A DNA stretch of 64,000 nucleotides from Pseudoalteromonas sp. FUC4 (lineage in GTDB: Bacteria; Pseudomonadota; Gammaproteobacteria; Enterobacterales; Alteromonadaceae), in the NCBI RefSeq assembly GCF_008370255.1, contig NZ_SEUI01000001.1, positions 835,823 through 899,822 on the forward strand, written 5' to 3'. Shown here one piece after another: positions 25,566 through 35,130 of this stretch. Both the position numbers and the translations under genes were made by a program. The notes beneath the pieces are model-generated. The model ran no database searches, was not told the DNA's origin, and worked only from the letters and a program-made list of their open reading frames with translations. Every line of letters begins with the position of its first letter. The first letter of the stretch is position 1.

Positions 25566-26177
25566 ATGCTAGAAAAACTCTCTCAAGATGCGCTTGTAAT
25601 TTGGGCGACCATTGACCCTATAGGCACAATGGCGCTGTTTGCTGCGCTTACTTCTCATTTAACTGATCAACAACGTCGTAAAACTGCATTTAAAACGGTG
25701 CTTTATGCGGGGGGCGTATTATTAGGGTCTATTTTAATAGGGCAACTAATACTTAATGCGATGGGAATTAGATTGGTATCGTTTCAGTTAGGGGGCGGAA
25801 TTATATTGTTTTTGTTTGGCCTACAAATGATTTTTGGAAACGATTCTAACAAAGCTAAACAAGACCCCGATCACGATATAGCCGTGTTTCCGCTTGCTAT
25901 ACCAGCAACTGCGACCCCAGGCGCTATTTTGGCGGTAATACTACTTACCGACAATCATATTCACCCAATTACTACTCAAATAGGGACAGCGCTTGTTACA
26001 CTTGGTGTGTTGGGTATTACATTAATACTGTTGCTGCTTTCGGGTAAAATTATTAAGCTAATTGGTACTGGCGGCGCGTCTATTTTAACGCGTGTGATGG
26101 GGATGATTTTAGCCGCGTTTTCGGTTGAGCTTATTATGACCGCGCTTGAAATAAAACAATGGGTTAAGCTTGGTTAA
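25566..26177 (+). CDS. MarC-family (NAAT) membrane protein
   Basis: This is a 203-residue, six-helix inner-membrane protein. WATIDPIGTMALFAALTSHL is the start of the family signature, where the usual reading is FFxxDPxGxxPxF. FQLGGGIILFLFGLQMIFG, AVFPLAIPATATPGAILAVILL and TRVMGMILAAFSVELIMTALE are the other conserved blocks. The once proposed link to multiple antibiotic resistance is not supported for the family; the role is unknown. AAGGA lies upstream, and the esterase gene follows by 30 bases. Confidence 0.9.
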   Translation: MLEKLSQDALVIWATIDPIGTMALFAALTSHLTDQQRRKTAFKTVLYAGGVLLGSILIGQLILNAMGIRLVSFQLGGGIILFLFGLQMIFGNDSNKAKQDPDHDIAVFPLAIPATATPGAILAVILLTDNHIHPITTQIGTALVTLGVLGITLILLLLSGKIIKLIGTGGASILTRVMGMILAAFSVELIMTALEIKQWVKLG

Positions 26178-26207
26178 ATAACCCCTAAACATTAAAAGGA
26201 ATGCTGT

Positions 26208-27089
26208 ATGGCAATAAAAATAACAAAACACTATATTATTAATTTAAGTTTGGCCGTAGTCATTTTTGCAATTGGTATTTTAGCCATACGTTATTACAAC
26301 CATTATGTATCGGCCTATACAGATGTAACAATTAACTCAAGCGTGCTTAATGAGTCGCGCAAAGTGTTTATAAGATTACCGACTAATTACAATCCTAAAA
26401 AAGCATATCCGTTAATTATTAAAACCGATGGTAATTTTAATTTAGATACATGGGATAAAGCACTTACCAAACAAGCTAAGAGCGAAAAAGGGGATAAGGC
26501 TATATTGGTGTCTATTCCTAATTTATTTTTTACAGATACACGTAATCGCGATTTAGTGCCTCCTTATGCTCGCCAAGATGTAAATACACAAGCGCGCCCA
26601 GAAAATGAAACACTTATAGAGCCTAATGGTGAAGCCGACAAGTTTTTAGCATTTATTGAAACTGAGTTACTCCCGTATTTATCGGCAAAATATAAGCTTA
26701 GTAATAACTGTGTATTAAGTGGTTTTTCTGCCGGTGGCAGCTTTGTACTTTATACCTTGCATACAAAGCCTGAACTGTTTAATGGCTATTTTGCTTTTAG
26801 CCCAGCGGCTTGGTATGACGATATGACCGTAGTTAATAATGTAGAAGCGTTTTTAACTTCTCAAGCTAACAAAATTAAGTCACCTACTTATTTATATCTT
26901 TCTGTTGGTGGGGCAGAGCATCCGTTAATGTTAAAAGCGTTTAGTAATTTAGAGACTGTTTTAACAGCCAACCCTAACAATAACCTTGTGTGGCAAAGCG
27001 CTATAAACAAAGGTGCTGAGCATTCAGATAATCCACCACTTAGTGTATCAAAGGCATTAGCTGGTTATAGTGCGTTTATTAAAAAGTAG
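26208..27089 (+). CDS. Membrane-anchored putative esterase (alpha/beta hydrolase)
   Basis: This is a 293-residue protein. An N-terminal helix (~10-27, SLAVVIFAIGILAIRYY) anchors or exports it. The esterase-D/Fes-like domain follows, with KVFIRLPTNYNPKKAYPLIIKTDG and the nucleophile elbow GFSAGGS. The acid and base are probably in the C-terminal part (GAEHPLMLK; GAEHSDNPP with a likely His). Such proteins cleave siderophore esters or polysaccharide esters; the substrate here is not known. It is probably cotranscribed with marC and ends at a very strong hairpin. Confidence 0.8.
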   Translation: MAIKITKHYIINLSLAVVIFAIGILAIRYYNHYVSAYTDVTINSSVLNESRKVFIRLPTNYNPKKAYPLIIKTDGNFNLDTWDKALTKQAKSEKGDKAILVSIPNLFFTDTRNRDLVPPYARQDVNTQARPENETLIEPNGEADKFLAFIETELLPYLSAKYKLSNNCVLSGFSAGGSFVLYTLHTKPELFNGYFAFSPAAWYDDMTVVNNVEAFLTSQANKIKSPTYLYLSVGGAEHPLMLKAFSNLETVLTANPNNNLVWQSAINKGAEHSDNPPLSVSKALAGYSAFIKK

Positions 27090-27103
27090 ATTAGATAGGT
27101 TTA

Positions 27104-27135
27104 AGCGATAACTGTATGTATATACAGTTATCGCT
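27104..27135 (+). terminator. Strong hairpin after the esterase gene, with embedded LexA-box-like core
   Basis: AGCGATAACTGTAT-GTAT-ATACAGTTATCGCT has 14-bp perfect arms followed by GTTTTAT. Its centre (27112-27127) reads CTGT-ATGTATAT-ACAG, the E. coli-type SOS box pattern CTGT-N8-ACAG. Confidence 0.75.
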
Positions 27136-27250
27136 GTTTTATGTATTTAGAATGCTCAATCTGCTTTATAGCACTTTACTAAGTTTAATATTATTAACGA
27201 CTTAGAAAGGGCAGTTGGTTTAATTTATATTTGCACAGCAAATAAATTAA

Positions 27251-27266
27251 CTGTATTTATATACAG
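27251..27266. promoter_or_regulatory. LexA (SOS) box-like palindrome
   Basis: CTGTATTTATATACAG fits CTGT-N8-ACAG with the alternating AT core preferred by gammaproteobacterial LexA. TTGCAC at 27231 could be the -35 element of a promoter (17-base spacer to TATTTA) overlapped by the box. No gene starts downstream on the plus strand. Confidence 0.4.
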
Positions 27267-27570
27267 TGCTTAGGTGTTGAGTTAGAATGACGCCAGTACC
27301 TATGGGTATATAACACACGTATTTGTTACTGCTTTTAATCAGCTTTACGCCTTTGTGATCAGCAATAAGCAGTGTAAGTACTTTGTAGTTTCAGTACAGT
27401 TTAACGATCTTTTTACGCTCTTAATGTAGTTAATATAAATTAGCTGGTGGCTTTATAGTATAAGAACACATCATACTAAGTATTGTTATAACGCTAAACT
27501 TAGCAATAGAGTTGAATTAGAAAAAGATTATCAATAAGATAGTGCAGATAATAAAGCAGGATGTTTAGAT

Positions 27571-27600
27571 AAAAAGAGCATTTATAAAAATGCTCTTTTT
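27571..27600. terminator. Bidirectional terminator
   Basis: AAAAAGAGCA-N10-TGCTCTTTTT, 10-bp perfect arms. It ends the minus-strand MFS operon and would also end any plus-strand transcript from the gap. Confidence 0.85.
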
Positions 27601-27610
27601 TAAGTTACTA

Positions 27611-28750
27611 CTACTTTGCTTTGATCGGTTTAAAAAACAATACTAGTGCAATTATAAACGCTGAAACGCTACAAATTATAAATACGTTTTTCTCGCCACC
27701 AGGTATGTACTGCATAAATGAGGTAAAAAACTGACCCGAGAATACAGCCATCGTAAAGTACGATAAATTACGGCCGCGTACTTTCACATCACTGAGCTCT
27801 ACCGTCATATGGTTTAAAAGCGGGATGCTAAAACCAAATCCTATACCTATTAATATTGCGCCTAAAATTAAAAGTAGGGTGCTTACTTGTGTAAAACAAA
27901 TATACGATAAACTAAACGCTAAAAAGGCAAATGCCAAAACTTTGGGCTCACCAAGCTTCTTTGTTATTTTAGGCATAAAGCCTGCGGTAACTACAGCCAC
28001 TAAAGATATAAATGCGAGTAGTTGGCCTATTTGTGATTCGTTAAAGTTTTCCTCGTTCATTGTAATGGGCAGTAAAACAGTAGACGTAAAAAATATGGTC
28101 ATCGCGAGTGTTGAAATTACATAAACGCTTTTTAACGAGAGACCATTATTAGCTTTGTGGTTTAGATGTTCTGACACTTCATCGTTATTACTAGCCAGTG
28201 AGTTTTTACTTGGCACAAATAATAAAAGCATGGCCAAAAATACCCACGCTATTAAATAAAGTGAAAATGGCAGTGCCCAAAATTGCGACGCTAATAATCC
28301 GCCTAAAAATAAAAATATAACACCGCCTAACTCTATCGCCATGCCTTGTTTTGCAATCATGCCAAGGCGTGCTTCGCCTGTGTACCACGTAGAAATTAAA
28401 ACCGTACAACTTGCCATTACCACAGCAGTTATACCGCCGAGTAAAAATCGATTAGCAAATACAAGCGTTGAGCCTTTTAAAAAGTAAGCGCTGGCACCTG
28501 CAACCCCATATAAAAATAACCCAATGACTAAAAGTTTATAAGCTCCGTATTTATCTATTAATTTTCCTGCTAACGGCGCAAAAACCACAGCGCCTAACGA
28601 TGGCAACGTAATTAAAAGTATGGTGTTATCGGTTATACCTAATCCTTGTGAAATAATTACTAAACCTGGCGCAATTAGGGTTCCCACCATAATAGTTAAG
28701 CTGGCAATACACAGTAATGTAAAGCTACCCGCTGTTTTTAACATACCCAT
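27611..28750 (-). CDS. MFS transporter (second gene of pair)
   Basis: This is a 379-residue, 12-helix major facilitator. The loop 2-3 motif is present as GKLIDKYGAYKLLVIG and the N-terminal half carries LITLPSLGAVVFAPLAG. The central loop (~185-205, SKNSLASNNDEVSEHLNHK) separates the halves. It looks like a drug/metabolite proton antiporter; the substrate is unknown. AAGGAG lies six bases upstream of the ATG. It follows the other MFS gene by 24 bases, so they form an operon that is divergent from a LysR gene. Confidence 0.88.
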   Translation of the reverse strand: MGMLKTAGSFTLLCIASLTIMVGTLIAPGLVIISQGLGITDNTILLITLPSLGAVVFAPLAGKLIDKYGAYKLLVIGLFLYGVAGASAYFLKGSTLVFANRFLLGGITAVVMASCTVLISTWYTGEARLGMIAKQGMAIELGGVIFLFLGGLLASQFWALPFSLYLIAWVFLAMLLLFVPSKNSLASNNDEVSEHLNHKANNGLSLKSVYVISTLAMTIFFTSTVLLPITMNEENFNESQIGQLLAFISLVAVVTAGFMPKITKKLGEPKVLAFAFLAFSLSYICFTQVSTLLLILGAILIGIGFGFSIPLLNHMTVELSDVKVRGRNLSYFTMAVFSGQFFTSFMQYIPGGEKNVFIICSVSAFIIALVLFFKPIKAK

Positions 28751-28774
28751 TTTTACTCCTTAAGTTTTAAGCGA

Positions 28775-29947
28775 TTACTTTTTAGCAAATGAATTAAAAA
28801 TGCCACTTAACAAAATAAATATAATGCTTACAGCAACAACGCCAGGCCATTGATACAGTGCAAATGCTTTAACACCAACCATTGAGCCAACAGCGCCTCC
28901 AATGTAATAGCCCAGCATGTAAATTCCATTTATGCGACTTTGCGCAGTGGGGTCAATACTAAAAACACGCACTTGGTTAGCCACTTGTGCACTAAATATG
29001 GCAAAGTCGATTAAAATAATGCCAATAATTAACGACGCTAAACTGCCATTAAACAAACCTGTAATAGCAAAGCCGATTGCCGCAAGCGTAAGTGCAATCA
29101 TAATTAGAGCTTTAGACCCTAATTTGCTGACCCATTTACCCGATGACTTAGCGCCAATTACGCCAGCCAATGCTATTACACCAAATAAACCCGCTTGTTG
29201 AGCGTTGTAGTTAAATGGCTCGTTACTTACATAAATTGCAAGTGTTGCCCAAAGCACATTAAATGATGCAAACCAAAATGCGCCCGAAAGTGTAAAATGC
29301 TGCAGTGATTTATGTTTAATAAACAACGCCAACGTACTTTTAATGAGAGGCCAGTAACGCAAATTAGTGTGTGGCTTATTGCCAGGTAAAAACACGCGCA
29401 GTAATACACCAAATAATGCTGCGAGTACTGCCGACATTAAAAATACACTTCGCCAACCAAATTGCTCACCTACAAACCCACTTAACGTTCTTGAAAGTAA
29501 AATACCGATAGTTAAACCCATCATTAATGTGCCTAACGTGGCACCTTTTTGCTCGCTCGATACAAGCGATGCTGCAAAGGGTATTAATTGCTGGGTTATA
29601 TTGGCGCTTACACCAATTAAAAATACCGATATAAGTAATAAAGGTAAGTTAGGTGCAAGCATTGCTGCACTACAAGCCACTACTAATAAGCTCGACAAAA
29701 TAGTAATTAAACGCCTGCGAGCAATCGAGTCACCCAAAGGAGAAATAAATAATAACGCAAACGCGTAACCAATTTGTGTAAGCGCGGGAATACTCCCAAG
29801 CTGCGAATCAGTTAAATTAAATTCGTTCGCTATAAGCGGTAAAATAGGCTGGTTGTAGTATAAGTTTGCTGCTGTTGCGGCAATTGCAGTGGTCATCAGT
29901 AATAAAATAAATCGACTTAATGACTGATTTTGTTTGGGTTTGGTCAT
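28775..29947 (-). CDS. MFS transporter (first gene of pair)
   Basis: This is a 390-residue, 12-helix MFS protein. YYNQPILPLIANEFNLTDSQLGSIPALTQIGYAFALLFISPLGDSIARRRLI shows helices 1-2 and the GD...RR loop motif typical of the sugar/arabinose-efflux (AraJ/YdeA-like) set. LMMGLTIGILLSRTLSGFVGEQFGWRSVF is helix 5 with motif C of antiporters. It probably exports a small molecule. The adjacent divergent LysR gene is the natural regulator. Confidence 0.88.
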   Translation of the reverse strand: MTKPKQNQSLSRFILLLMTTAIAATAANLYYNQPILPLIANEFNLTDSQLGSIPALTQIGYAFALLFISPLGDSIARRRLITILSSLLVVACSAAMLAPNLPLLLISVFLIGVSANITQQLIPFAASLVSSEQKGATLGTLMMGLTIGILLSRTLSGFVGEQFGWRSVFLMSAVLAALFGVLLRVFLPGNKPHTNLRYWPLIKSTLALFIKHKSLQHFTLSGAFWFASFNVLWATLAIYVSNEPFNYNAQQAGLFGVIALAGVIGAKSSGKWVSKLGSKALIMIALTLAAIGFAITGLFNGSLASLIIGIILIDFAIFSAQVANQVRVFSIDPTAQSRINGIYMLGYYIGGAVGSMVGVKAFALYQWPGVVAVSIIFILLSGIFNSFAKK

Positions 29948-29979
29948 AGCTGTCTAGTGTTGTTAACTCATATAGCTAT

Positions 29980-29996
29980 GGTATGAGTTCTTTACC
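29980..29996. promoter_or_regulatory. Candidate LysR operator
   Basis: GGTA-N9-TACC in the 108-base gap between the divergent MFS and LysR genes, with A/T-rich flanks as in T-N11-A LysR boxes. Confidence 0.35.
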
Positions 29997-30055
29997 TATA
30001 ACAAAAATGATATTATTTTATAGAATCTATACAAATAATGTATTTAAGGTGTGTG

Positions 30056-30967
30056 ATGGATATTAAAACATTAAAAAGTTTTGTCAGCGTGGCTAAGCAT
30101 CAGAGTTTTTCAGAAGCGGCCAAAGAGCTACATACCGTGCAACCTGCAATAAGTAGGCATATTGCACAGCTCGAAAGCGAGTTTGATGTTGTGCTGTTTA
30201 TAAGAAATTCACGCGATGTTGCAATAACTCAAGCGGGTGAGCAGCTATTAAAAGATGCACGCGCTATTTTGACTCTAGCTGATAAAGCTAAAACTCAGGT
30301 TAAACGTGCCCACAACGGGCAGGTAGGTACACTTAATATTGCGCACTTAAGCTCGGCATGTTTAACCTTTATGGCAGCACTGGTTCGAGAATATAAACAG
30401 CAATACCCAAGCGTGCACGTTACATTGTTTGAAATGACTGCAACTGAGCAAATACATGCGTTTAAAAATGATTTAATTGATGTAGGTTTTTCACGGCCTT
30501 TACCTGATTCAATTAATGATGAATTTGTAAGTCATACTATTTATGTAGATTCATTGGTGGCCATCGTTAATCAAAACCATGCGCTGGCAAATTATAAAAA
30601 TATTGATTTAGCTAAACTAAAAAATGAGCCATTTATTATTTTTAATAGAGAGGAAGCACTTGGTCTTTTTGATGAAACTATTTTGCAATGCAAACAAGCT
30701 CATTTTTCACCGAACATTATTAGCCAACCTAGGCATATGCAAACATTAGTTACTGAAGTGGCTGCTGGCCTTGGTGTGGCAATTGCGCCATATTGCGTAC
30801 GTAAATTATATAGTGAAGGGTGCCATTTTATAAAACTGAGCGACGTACTCACGCAAATCCCAGTGCTATTACAAATTAAAAAAGCAGATACCAATGCAGC
30901 TGTTAATGCATTTGTTGAAATAGCCTTAAATGCAAAACTAAGTATTCAAAAAAGTATGGCGGAATAA
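30056..30967 (+). CDS. LysR-family transcriptional regulator
   Basis: This is a 303-residue regulator. The start at ATG 30056 (AAGG six bases upstream) gives the usual MDIKTLKSFVSVAKHQSFSEAAKELHTVQPAISRHIAQLESEFDVVLFIR winged-helix N-terminus (helix-turn-helix ~18-37). The effector-binding domain (~90-290) is intact, ending before a short tail. It is divergent from the two-gene MFS operon and very probably controls it in response to a small aromatic or related ligand; the ligand is not identifiable. Confidence 0.92.
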   Translation: MDIKTLKSFVSVAKHQSFSEAAKELHTVQPAISRHIAQLESEFDVVLFIRNSRDVAITQAGEQLLKDARAILTLADKAKTQVKRAHNGQVGTLNIAHLSSACLTFMAALVREYKQQYPSVHVTLFEMTATEQIHAFKNDLIDVGFSRPLPDSINDEFVSHTIYVDSLVAIVNQNHALANYKNIDLAKLKNEPFIIFNREEALGLFDETILQCKQAHFSPNIISQPRHMQTLVTEVAAGLGVAIAPYCVRKLYSEGCHFIKLSDVLTQIPVLLQIKKADTNAAVNAFVEIALNAKLSIQKSMAE

Positions 30968-30971
30968 AAAA

Positions 30972-30998
30972 AGCCCAGTTAAAAAAGTTAAAAGGGCT
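30972..30998 (-). terminator. Terminator of the minus-strand porin gene
   Basis: Read on the minus strand: AGCCC, a 17-base loop, GGGCT followed by seven T. The short stem makes it moderate. Confidence 0.5.
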
Positions 30999-31058
30999 AA
31001 AAGGGTTGTGCTTAGGGAAGTTGTAGTCTTTTTTTAAACTTATATTTAGAGCTTATAT

Positions 31059-32267
31059 TTAGAACTTATATCTAAAACCAAATGCTATACCGTCATCTTC
31101 CGACTGCTCCATTTGTGCTTGTTGTTCGTCGTTATCGCTTTCAAAGTCGCTAAAGTCTTTACGTGCTTCTACGTAGGCAATAGTGTCTTCGTCAATTAAG
31201 TAGTGAAGGCCAATAACAGCAAACTGACGCTTAAATACATCGTCTGGATCGGCGTTAAAGTTTGGCTGAATTACGTAGTCATCACCGGCATCAAACACGT
31301 TGTAGGCAATAAAAGGGCGAAAATCGTTATCAAAGCGGTAAGATGCAAATGTTTCTACACCGATTGCGTTTTTAATTAAGCGGCCAATATTATCGGTGTC
31401 GTGGTTTTTGTTTTTATTTACGTTGGCAGCAACGTATAAGCCGAGCTTATCAATGTTGCCCCACATAATACCTGCACCATAAATTAAATCTTCAACATTG
31501 CGTGTAGAACCATCGCCAAACGTTAAATCAAACTCGCCACGGTTAATACCCGCTGTAAGTGTTAGCATGTCAGTTGGAGTATAAGTTACAGACGCACCAA
31601 ATGTGTAATTAAATTCAACTTCTTGGGCAGCACTATCACCAGAGTTCCAAAGCGTTTCGCATTCTTCTTCTGAAATGTCGGTTACGTCACAGGTATAAAA
31701 CTCGCTGTTTTTAAGCTGCGCTTGTACTGCAAAACTAAAATCGTTATAGCTGTTGCGGTACTGCACTAACTTATCTCCACGGCCAGTGCCATTCACAGCG
31801 CCATCGTCTTTATTATAGGTATAAACACCAGCTGCATTACCATCCCATACAAAGCTATTATTTGTGCCATAAACCACGTCGTACCAAGCACCCCATTGTT
31901 TACCAATGGTAAGTTGGCCGTACTTTTCGTGTGAAAGGCCTGCGTAACCTAAACGGTTATATAAAAACTCATCCTGAATAGACTCAAAACGATTGTTATA
32001 AATAATATCGCTGCTGCCAACAGGGTTTACACCCCATTCTACGAGTGCGAGGGCAGTCCAGTCTTTCTTAAGCTTTCGGGTAAATCCAAAGTTAATCCGC
32101 GAGGTACCGTTAACAACTTCGGTTTCGTTTTGTGTATTAATTACACGCACATCAAGATACCCACCTACTTCAACAGTGTTTTTGTCATCTTTGTATAACT
32201 CTACTGCCGAAACAGCGGGTGCGAATACAATACTTGCGCTAATAAGCGTCGCTAATTTTTTGCTCAT
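31059..32267 (-). CDS. Gram-negative porin
   Basis: This is a 402-residue outer-membrane general porin. The signal peptide is MSKKLATLISASIVFAPAVSA. The mature start VELYKDDKNTVEVGGYLDVRV is the classic porin strand 1 (VELY...GG.L), and the end GIAFGFRYKF has the terminal Phe. Sixteen strand-like segments and the acidic/aromatic turns of the OmpC/porin_4 type are visible; a Cys pair (FYTCDVTDISEEECETL) sits in a probable external loop, which is uncommon. It is monocistronic with a long upstream region. Confidence 0.9.
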   Translation of the reverse strand: MSKKLATLISASIVFAPAVSAVELYKDDKNTVEVGGYLDVRVINTQNETEVVNGTSRINFGFTRKLKKDWTALALVEWGVNPVGSSDIIYNNRFESIQDEFLYNRLGYAGLSHEKYGQLTIGKQWGAWYDVVYGTNNSFVWDGNAAGVYTYNKDDGAVNGTGRGDKLVQYRNSYNDFSFAVQAQLKNSEFYTCDVTDISEEECETLWNSGDSAAQEVEFNYTFGASVTYTPTDMLTLTAGINRGEFDLTFGDGSTRNVEDLIYGAGIMWGNIDKLGLYVAANVNKNKNHDTDNIGRLIKNAIGVETFASYRFDNDFRPFIAYNVFDAGDDYVIQPNFNADPDDVFKRQFAVIGLHYLIDEDTIAYVEARKDFSDFESDNDEQQAQMEQSEDDGIAFGFRYKF

Positions 32268-32904
32268 CTTGTGTGTTGCCCTGTGTAAATTGGTCAGTTT
32301 TTTACGTAGGTAAAAATTCAGATTCGAAGACTAACAAAGCAATAAACGGCTCAAAAGTGAAAAAAAATCAACAAAATTGGAAGGAAAACTTAATTAACAT
32401 TCACTCAAGGTTAATTTTGTTTTTCAGGTGTTGCTGAGGTTTGTTTTTTTAGTTTTTTTGTAGGTAAAAAGGATTGGTAATAAGTGGTGTGTAAAAATTT
32501 GAATTTGAATTAATTTCATCTTGATTAAAAAATAGTAACTAGTGTAAAAGCTCTAAAAGTACTTTATTTTCATAAATATAACTTTTTATTATTATAGGTT
32601 GTACAAAAATGAGTTAAGTAAACACACAAACACGTTAAAAGTGTTTTTACTCTAATTTGTATCGTAATTTCTAATCTCTTACGCCTGTTTGTAAAACATA
32701 CTTTATGAATTTTAATTAGAATAAGTTGAATAAAAATTAACGAAACCATTAAATCTAATCCGTTATTTTTACTACTAACTACATAGCCATAATAAATGCC
32801 TTAAACCACGTGGTTTGACTTTAAACTTTCATAGAAAAACAGGCCATTTTGGTTTAAACTGCGCGCAATTTAAATACATCAATACTCCCTTGGAGGGTAG
32901 CGCT
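32268..32904. other. 637-base gene-free divergent control region
   Basis: This A/T-rich spacer lies between the porin gene (minus) and ybiT (plus). GTAGGTAAAAA occurs twice (32306-32316, 32460-32470). I see no ORF, RNA gene or strong hairpin. An open frame joins ybiT from 32815, but it does not resemble protein and lacks a ribosome site. Confidence 0.55.
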
Positions 32905-34494
32905 ATTATTAGTACAGCTAATGTCACCATGCAATTTGGTGCTAAACCATTATTTGAAAATATCTCAGCAAAATTTGGCGACGGTAACCGTTACGGTTTA
33001 ATCGGTGCAAATGGTTGTGGTAAATCAACATTTATGAAAATTTTAAGTGGTGAGCTTGAAGCGTCTTCAGGTAATGTAAGTACTGATCCAAATGAACGCG
33101 TTGCTAAACTAAACCAAGACCAGTTTGCCTACGAAGAATACTCAGTAATTGATACCGTAATTATGGGCCACAAAGAGTTGTGGGAAATAAAACAAGAACG
33201 TGACCGCATTTACTCTTTACCAGAAATGAGTGAAGAAGACGGTATGAAAGTAGCCGACCTTGAAACTGAATTTGCTGAAATGGATGGTTACTCTGCGGAA
33301 TCTAAAGCAGGTGAGCTTTTATTAGGTGTAGGTATTGGCACTGACCAACACTTTGGCCCAATGTCAGAAATTGCACCGGGTTTTAAGCTGCGCGTACTAC
33401 TTGCACAGGTGTTGTTTTCAGACCCAGACATTATGCTACTTGATGAACCTACTAATAACTTGGATATTTACACCATCAAGTGGTTAGAAGACGTACTTAA
33501 TCAGCGCGACTGTACGATGATAATCATATCGCATGACCGTCACTTTTTAAACTCTGTGTGTACACACATGGCAGATATTGACTACGGCGAGCTGCGTATT
33601 TATCCAGGTAATTATGACGAATACATGTTTGCAGCAACGCAAGCACGTGAGCAATTACTTAACGAAAACGCGAAAAAGAAAAATCAAATTGCTGAACTTC
33701 AACAGTTTGTTTCTCGTTTCTCTGCTAACGCATCTAAAGCTAAGCAAGCAACATCGCGTGCTAAACGTATCGACAAAATCCAATTAGACGAAGTTAAAGC
33801 GTCTTCACGTCAAACTCCGTTTATTCGTTTTGACCAAGAAAAGCAGTTATTCAGAAACGCGCTTGAAATGACTAATTTAACGCAAGGTTTTGACGACAAT
33901 ACGTTGTTTTCTGGACTTGAAGGTTTAGTAGAAGTTGGCGAACGTATTGCTATTATTGGTGAAAATGGTGTTGGTAAAACAACATTACTTAATACATTAG
34001 CAGGGCGCTTAGCACCTAAAGCTGGTGAGTTTAAGTTCTCTGAAAACGCGAACATTGGTTACTACGCGCAAGATCACGCTGATGAGTTTGCAACCGACAT
34101 GAACTTGTTTCAGTGGATGGAGCAATGGCAACAAGAAGGCGACGACGAGCAAGTGGTTCGTAGCTTCTTAGGCCGTATGTTATTCTCTCAAAACGATATT
34201 AAAAAATCAGTTAAAGTAATATCAGGTGGTGAGCAAGGCCGCATGTTGTTTGGTAAAATTATGATGCATAAGCCAAACATATTGTTAATGGATGAGCCAA
34301 CTAACCACATGGATATGGAATCTATTGAAGCGCTTAACTTAGCCCTTGAAGCTTACGAGGGTACATTGATGTTTGTATCTCACGACCGTCAGTTTGTATC
34401 ATCGGTTGCGACCCGCATTTGGGAAATTAAAGACGGTAAAGTTATCGACTTTAGAGGCAACTATGCAGAATACCTAGCGAGTAAAGAAGCTTAA
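32905..34494 (+). CDS. ybiT: ABC-F family ATPase YbiT (probable ATT start)
   Basis: This is a ribosome-associated ABC-F translation factor of the EttA/Uup/YbiT group with two ATPase domains and no TM segments. From the ATT at 32905 the protein is 529 residues (E. coli YbiT ~530) and begins (I)[20 protein letters not shown], which lines up with the family start without gaps. GGAGGG ends seven bases before it. No ATG or GTG exists nearby; an in-frame TTG at 32890 overlaps the ribosome site. Walker [10 protein letters not shown] and GENGVGKTT, signatures in [16 protein letters not shown] and [13 protein letters not shown], Walker [11 protein letters not shown] and [10 protein letters not shown], and the P-site tRNA-interaction linker ([27 protein letters not shown]) are present. 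Confidence 0.93.
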   Translation: MISTANVTMQFGAKPLFENISAKFGDGNRYGLIGANGCGKSTFMKILSGELEASSGNVSTDPNERVAKLNQDQFAYEEYSVIDTVIMGHKELWEIKQERDRIYSLPEMSEEDGMKVADLETEFAEMDGYSAESKAGELLLGVGIGTDQHFGPMSEIAPGFKLRVLLAQVLFSDPDIMLLDEPTNNLDIYTIKWLEDVLNQRDCTMIIISHDRHFLNSVCTHMADIDYGELRIYPGNYDEYMFAATQAREQLLNENAKKKNQIAELQQFVSRFSANASKAKQATSRAKRIDKIQLDEVKASSRQTPFIRFDQEKQLFRNALEMTNLTQGFDDNTLFSGLEGLVEVGERIAIIGENGVGKTTLLNTLAGRLAPKAGEFKFSENANIGYYAQDHADEFATDMNLFQWMEQWQQEGDDEQVVRSFLGRMLFSQNDIKKSVKVISGGEQGRMLFGKIMMHKPNILLMDEPTNHMDMESIEALNLALEAYEGTLMFVSHDRQFVSSVATRIWEIKDGKVIDFRGNYAEYLASKEA

Positions 34495-34517
34495 TTAGCT
34501 ATTTACCCGTTAACTCT

Positions 34518-34547
34518 AAAAAGCCATGTTTAAACATGGCTTTTTTT
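34518..34547 (+). terminator. Terminator after ybiT
   Basis: AAAAAGCCATGTTTAAACATGGCTTTTTTT: a 12-bp or longer stem with a T-run. Confidence 0.9.
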
Positions 34548-34580
34548 GTTTTTGTGAGTCGCAATTAAACTTGGTTTGGG

Positions 34581-34613
34581 TATAATACCCGCCTAAAACC
34601 GGACATAAGTCCG
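34581..34613 (+). promoter_or_regulatory. purE promoter -10 and leader hairpin
   Basis: TATAAT at 34581-34586 with no clear -35. It is followed by CGGAC-ATAA-GTCCG (34600-34613) and then CTATTTTT, which could be a small attenuator. No PurR-like box was recognised. Confidence 0.4.
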
Positions 34614-34645
34614 CTATTTTTAAAATACATTACTGAGGAGTATTT

Positions 34646-35128
34646 ATGACTGTTGGCATTATTATGGGTTCTAAATCAGATTGGCCAACCATGGAACATG
34701 CAGCACTCATGCTAGAGCATTTTGGCATTAAGTACGAAACCAAAGTCGTGTCTGCACACCGCACTCCTCAATTACTTGCTGATTACGCAAGTTCAGCCGC
34801 AGAACGTGGCATTAAAGTTATTATTGCTGGCGCTGGCGGCGCAGCACACTTACCAGGTATGGCAGCTGCTTTTACGTCGCTTCCTGTACTTGGCGTACCT
34901 GTAAAATCAAAAGCATTGAATGGTGTTGATTCACTTTTATCTATTTGCCAAATGCCTAAAGGTGTTGCAGTAGGTACGCTTGCAATTGGTGAGCCGGGCG
35001 CAGCAAACGCGGGTTTATTAGCTGCACAAATTTTAGGATGTCAAAATTCAGAAATTTTTACAAAAATTGAAGCGTTTCGTAAAGCGCAAACCGACACTAT
35101 ATTAGCTAATCCAAACCCTGCAGAGTAA
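34646..35128 (+). CDS. purE: N5-carboxyaminoimidazole ribonucleotide mutase
   Basis: This is the catalytic subunit of the purine pathway step that moves the carboxyl of N5-CAIR to C4. It has 160 residues, the typical class I length. The family signature [25 protein letters not shown] binds the phosphate; [15 protein letters not shown] holds the catalytic His; [26 protein letters not shown] is also conserved. GGAG lies upstream of the ATG. The two-base gap to purK shows an operon. Confidence 0.96.
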   Translation: MTVGIIMGSKSDWPTMEHAALMLEHFGIKYETKVVSAHRTPQLLADYASSAAERGIKVIIAGAGGAAHLPGMAAAFTSLPVLGVPVKSKALNGVDSLLSICQMPKGVAVGTLAIGEPGAANAGLLAAQILGCQNSEIFTKIEAFRKAQTDTILANPNPAE

Positions 35129-35130
35129 TA

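Larger units (their letters stand above)
27090..27610. other. 521-base gap without an obvious gene
   Basis: The gap contains a strong hairpin (27104-27135), a second related palindrome (27251-27266) and a bidirectional terminator (27571-27600). I found only very short open frames, the most suggestive being 17 hydrophobic codons at 27152-27205. A small RNA or peptide gene is possible but unproven. Confidence 0.5.

Noticed and set aside
27355-27429. 24-codon frame from GTG in the gap, considered as a small SOS toxin
   Set aside because: No ribosome-binding site and no clear hydrophobic core.
32815-32904. In-frame N-terminal extension of ybiT
   Set aside because: The 30 extra residues do not resemble the family, there is no ribosome site upstream, and the GGAGGG site lies inside the extension.
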